NCBI GenBank assembly: GCA_030038765.1
Contig: JASHRA010000227.1
Coordinates: 1-8,733, forward strand
Direction: 5' to 3'
From: Candidatus Dormiibacterota bacterium
Lineage (GTDB): Bacteria > Chloroflexota > Dormibacteria > Aeolococcales > Bog-877
Length of the DNA: 8,733 bases
Shown here: in pieces, positions 6,886-8,733 of the stretch
How the letters are laid out: the number at the start of each line of letters is the position of its first letter
How positions within the stretch are numbered: the stretch's first letter is position 1
Position numbers and translations under genes: made by a program
The notes under the pieces: generated by a model
Databases searched by the model: none
Told to the model about the DNA's origin: nothing
Seen by the model: the letters and a program-made list of their open reading frames with translations, nothing else

Positions 6886-8174
6886 TAGCTGCGCCCCCAG
6901 ACGCGGCGCATCAGCAGCTGGGCCAGCTTCTCCGGGTCGTGGTGGGTCGTGATCTTGGGCGAGACCAGGTCCCCCAGCACGTAGCGGGTGGGCTTGCCGT
7001 TGCCGGCGGTGCGGCGGCGGTCGAAGCCGACCCGGTGCACGCCCGCCTCCTGGGCCGTGGGGGAGAGGGGCAGGCTCAGGTTGCTGTTGGCCACCACGTA
7101 GTCGAAGAGCCCGGCGCCGACGTAGCGCTCCAGCGCTTCGACGTGGTCGTGGACGGCGTAGCCGGTGGTCTCGCCGGGCTGGGTGGCGACGTTGCAGACG
7201 TAGACCTTGATCGCCGAGGTGGAGCGCAGCGACTCCACCATCCCCTCCACCAGGAGGTTGGGCAGGAGGCTGGTGTAGAGGCTGCCGGGGCCGACCACCA
7301 CCATCTCCGCGTTCATGATCGCCAGCTGGGCCTCGGGGTTGAGCCGGGGGTGCTCGGGGACGAGGAAGACGCGCTGGATGGGCTCGCTGGTGGTGGGGAC
7401 CTGGGACTCCCCGACCAGCACCCGCTCCCCGGCCACGGCGCAGAGGGTGACCGTCTCCAGCGTGGTGGGCACGATCTGCCCCCGCACGGCCAGCACCCGG
7501 CCCGACTCGCGGAGCGCGTGCTCGAAGTCCCCGGTGATCTCGCTCATGGCCATGATGAAGAGGTTGCCGAAGGAGTGGCCGCGGAGCGAGCCCTCGCGGA
7601 AGCGGTACTGGAAGAGCTCGGTCATGAGCGGCTCGACGTCGGCCAGGGCGGTCAGGCACTGGCGGAAGTCGCCCGGCGGCAGCACCTGGTACTCGGCCCG
7701 GAGCCGACCCGAGCTGCCCCCGTCGTCGGCGACCGTGACCAGGGCGGTGACGTTGCCGCTGTGGCGCTTGATGCCGCGCAGCAGGGTGGAGAGCCCGGTG
7801 CCCCCGCCCACGGCCACGATCCGGGGCCCCTTCTGGAGCCGCCGGAAGTCGTAGAGGCGCTCGACCAGGGCCTTGTTCCCGCCCGGGACGAAGGGGCTGA
7901 GGAGGGAGCGGGTGAGGTTGTACATGCCCACCACCAGCAGCAGCACGCCGACCCCGAGGAAGATGCCGGCCCGCACCCAGCGGGGCCAGAACTGGAGGGT
8001 CAGGTTGTAGGTGAAGGCGGGCAGGTGGGCGCTCTCGTAGAACTCCCTCAGCGCGTAGCTGATGCCGAGGCTGATGCCCACGATGGCGACGATGGTCACC
8101 GCGACCCAGCGCTTGACGTGGAGGCCGGGGGTCAGCCAGCGCGTCACGCCAGAACCGAAGCGGGGCCTTCGCAT
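6885..8174 (-). CDS. yvcK: YvcK/CofD-like UDP-sugar-binding regulator with two N-terminal membrane helices
   Basis: YvcK proteins bind UDP-GlcNAc and are needed for normal wall synthesis and growth on gluconeogenic carbon in Bacillus, Listeria and mycobacteria. They share the CofD fold. 429 residues from ATG 8174. The catalytic-fold motifs are clear: AVGGGTGLSTLLRGIK (121-136), TVADDGGSSGRLR (147-159), PPGDFRQCL (166-174), GHSFGNLFIMAM (199-210), GPGSLYTSLLPN (295-306) and NVATQPGETTGY (328-339). Odd: about 115 extra residues precede the domain, with hydrophobic helices at about 22-40 and 69-88, so this form is membrane-anchored, unlike the roughly 320-residue soluble Bacillus protein. The open frame runs on to 8477, but the extra part is Arg/Pro/Gly-rich and lies antisense to ilvE, so I start at 8174 just before the helices. 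The usual neighbours rapZ and whiA are not seen here. Confidence 0.95.
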   Translation of the reverse strand: MRRPRFGSGVTRWLTPGLHVKRWVAVTIVAIVGISLGISYALREFYESAHLPAFTYNLTLQFWPRWVRAGIFLGVGVLLLVVGMYNLTRSLLSPFVPGGNKALVERLYDFRRLQKGPRIVAVGGGTGLSTLLRGIKRHSGNVTALVTVADDGGSSGRLRAEYQVLPPGDFRQCLTALADVEPLMTELFQYRFREGSLRGHSFGNLFIMAMSEITGDFEHALRESGRVLAVRGQIVPTTLETVTLCAVAGERVLVGESQVPTTSEPIQRVFLVPEHPRLNPEAQLAIMNAEMVVVGPGSLYTSLLPNLLVEGMVESLRSTSAIKVYVCNVATQPGETTGYAVHDHVEALERYVGAGLFDYVVANSNLSLPLSPTAQEAGVHRVGFDRRRTAGNGKPTRYVLGDLVSPKITTHHDPEKLAQLLMRRVWGRS

Positions 8175-8185
8175 GAACTCGCGCG

Positions 8186-8191
8186 ATCCTA
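8186..8191 (-). promoter_or_regulatory. Possible -10 box for yvcK
   Basis: On the - strand TAGGAT (four of six matches to TATAAT) sits 11 bases before the yvcK ATG. It would give a leader of only about four or five bases. I see no convincing -35 box and no strong Shine-Dalgarno before this ATG. The call rests on this motif alone. Confidence 0.22.
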
Positions 8192-8205
8192 ACACCGGCC
8201 CGCTC

Positions 8206-8225
8206 GGCCGACTTCGGCGAAGGCC
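8206..8225. promoter_or_regulatory. Operator-like inverted repeat in the yvcK-ilvE divergent region
   Basis: CTTCG (8212-8216), one central base, then CGAAG (8218-8222), with GGCC at 8206-8209 and again at 8222-8225 outside it. It sits upstream of both divergent genes, where a shared regulator could bind. The perfect core is short (5+5), so chance is quite possible. Confidence 0.25.
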
Positions 8226-8273
8226 GCGCCGGACTTCACGATCGCGGCCGGTGGGACCCCTTCGGACCCGGCT

Positions 8274-8279
8274 TATACT
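8274..8279 (+). promoter_or_regulatory. ilvE promoter, -10 box TATACT
   Basis: TATACT matches five of six consensus bases and stands out as AT-rich in a very GC-rich stretch. It predicts a transcript start near 8286 and a leader of about 45 bases. The -35 region is poor: the nearest GGGACC (8253-8258) has only three matches at a 15-base spacing. Two GGACCC copies (8254-8259 and 8264-8269) lie one helical turn apart in this region, so activator help is conceivable. Confidence 0.5.
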
Positions 8280-8285
8280 GCGGCC

Positions 8286-8315
8286 GCGCCCGCCCCGGGA
8301 AGTGGGGCGGGGCGC
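8286..8315 (+). promoter_or_regulatory. Strong hairpin at the 5' end of the predicted ilvE leader
   Basis: 8286-8296 pairs with 8304-8315 over 11 positions, with one bulged G at 8312 and the loop GGGAAGT (8297-8303). It would begin at the predicted transcript start and end three bases before the Shine-Dalgarno. It could stabilise the mRNA or modulate ribosome access. I see no leader peptide rich in Leu, Ile or Val and no T-box, so classical attenuation is not supported. Confidence 0.45.
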
Positions 8316-8317
8316 CG

Positions 8318-8324
8318 AAGGAGG
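8318..8324 (+). promoter_or_regulatory. Ribosome binding site of ilvE
   Basis: AAGGAGG, a full Shine-Dalgarno core, six bases before ATG 8331. It is the best ribosome site in the window and fixes the ilvE start. It contrasts with yvcK and the permease, which have no clear site. Confidence 0.9.
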
Positions 8325-8330
8325 CTGAAG

Positions 8331-8733
8331 ATGGCTGTTCAGGACAGACCGGCCGGCTCCGCCCAGGCGCTGCTCGAGCCCGGCCCCGGACCCGCCGGTG
8401 CGGCGCTGCCCGCGTTCGACCGGGACCAGCTCTGGGTCTTCTTCGGGGGCCGCCAGTGCCGCTACCGGGAGGCGCACCTACCGGTGATGACGCACGCCCT
8501 CCACTACGGCACCGCCTGCTTCGAGGGCATCCGCGGCTACTGGAGCCAGGAGCGCGAGCAGCTCTACATCTTCCGCTGCCGGGAGCACTTCGAGCGCATG
8601 CGCCAGTCCGCCTCCATCCTGGGCATGGGGCTGCCCCAGGAGCCGGAGCAGCTGGCCCAGGTCAGCGTCGACCTGCTGCGCCGCAACGAGTTCCGCTGCG
8701 ACACCTACGTCCGGCCCCTCCTCTACAAGTCCT
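8331..8733 (+). CDS. ilvE: Branched-chain amino acid aminotransferase, 3'-truncated by window edge
   Basis: PLP-dependent fold-type IV transaminase that interconverts leucine, isoleucine and valine with their 2-oxo acids, using glutamate/2-oxoglutarate, in the cytoplasm. The first 134 residues are present. After a tail of about 28 residues rich in Ala, Pro and Gly comes the family core: WVFFGGRQCRYREAHLPVMT (35-54), HALHYGTACFEGIRGYW (55-71), FRCREHFERM (81-90), the SASILGM helix (93-99) and YVRPLLYKS (126-134). R68 and R128 match E. coli IlvE R59 and R97. The PLP-binding lysine lies beyond the window edge. The start at 8331 is fixed by AAGGAGG. The gene is divergent from yvcK across a 156-base control region. 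D-amino-acid transaminase and aminodeoxychorismate lyase share the fold, but the HYGTxxFEGIR...YxRPL pattern points to IlvE. Confidence 0.95.
   Translation, partial: MAVQDRPAGSAQALLEPGPGPAGAALPAFDRDQLWVFFGGRQCRYREAHLPVMTHALHYGTACFEGIRGYWSQEREQLYIFRCREHFERMRQSASILGMGLPQEPEQLAQVSVDLLRRNEFRCDTYVRPLLYKS

Noticed and set aside
6453..8192. 579-codon open frame on the + strand across yvcK
   Set aside because: Same reason: reverse-strand shadow of yvcK and the permease 5' end, with low-complexity composition and no motif.
8286..8330. T-box or branched-chain leader-peptide attenuator before ilvE
   Set aside because: The leader is only about 45 bases, with no Leu/Ile/Val-rich short frame, no T-box sequence and no terminator T-run.
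8175..8477. 101-residue N-terminal extension of yvcK in the open frame
   Set aside because: The extra part is Arg/Pro/Gly-rich and overlaps the ilvE promoter, leader and coding sequence antisense. ATG 8174 directly precedes the conserved helices.

Overview
This is a very GC-rich window (roughly 70% or more by eye). Genes are tightly packed, several starts are GTG or TTG, and four-base stop/start overlaps are common. The gene families and their subtypes suggest a high-GC bacterium of the Terrabacteria side (Actinobacteria, Chloroflexi or Dormibacterota-like). That placement is an inference, because no rRNA or other phylogenetic marker is present. All seven protein genes are recognisable at family level. 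I see no tRNA, rRNA, CRISPR array, insertion sequence or phage gene.

Left part (1-2940, + strand): a translationally coupled run of three genes. These are the 3' portion of a membrane-anchored MurF-like Mur ligase, a D-alanine--D-alanine ligase family protein, and a short ABC ATPase. They are linked by TTGA and GTGA overlaps. Both ligases carry motifs that differ from the textbook enzymes: the Ddl lacks the usual acceptor-site Ser, and the MurF-like protein lacks the Lys-Gly-Ser-type C-terminal motif.

Middle (2941-6833, - strand): an ABC export-type or mechanotransmission-type cassette. It holds a 1010-residue, ten-helix FtsX-family permease with two large outside domains, followed by an overlapping ATPase gene (GTGA). 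That ATPase has a degenerate signature motif and an AbrB-like C-terminal tail. It converges on the first ATPase with no spacer, and a GC-rich hairpin spans the two facing stop codons. The two ATPases have complementary imperfections, which suggests an asymmetric heterodimer serving the one permease.

Right part (6834-8733): yvcK on the - strand, encoding a UDP-sugar-binding CofD-like protein with two added N-terminal membrane helices. A 156-base divergent control region separates it from the 5' part of ilvE (branched-chain aminotransferase, + strand), which runs off the window. ilvE has a good -10 box, a strong 5'-leader hairpin and a near-perfect Shine-Dalgarno sequence.

The theme is cell-envelope building and control: a Mur ligase, a dipeptide ligase, an FtsX-type transporter and the YvcK regulator. 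ilvE is an ordinary metabolic neighbour. I found no clearly new system. The best candidates for a second look are the atypical MurF-like/Ddl-like pair and the split, asymmetric ABC ATPase pair.
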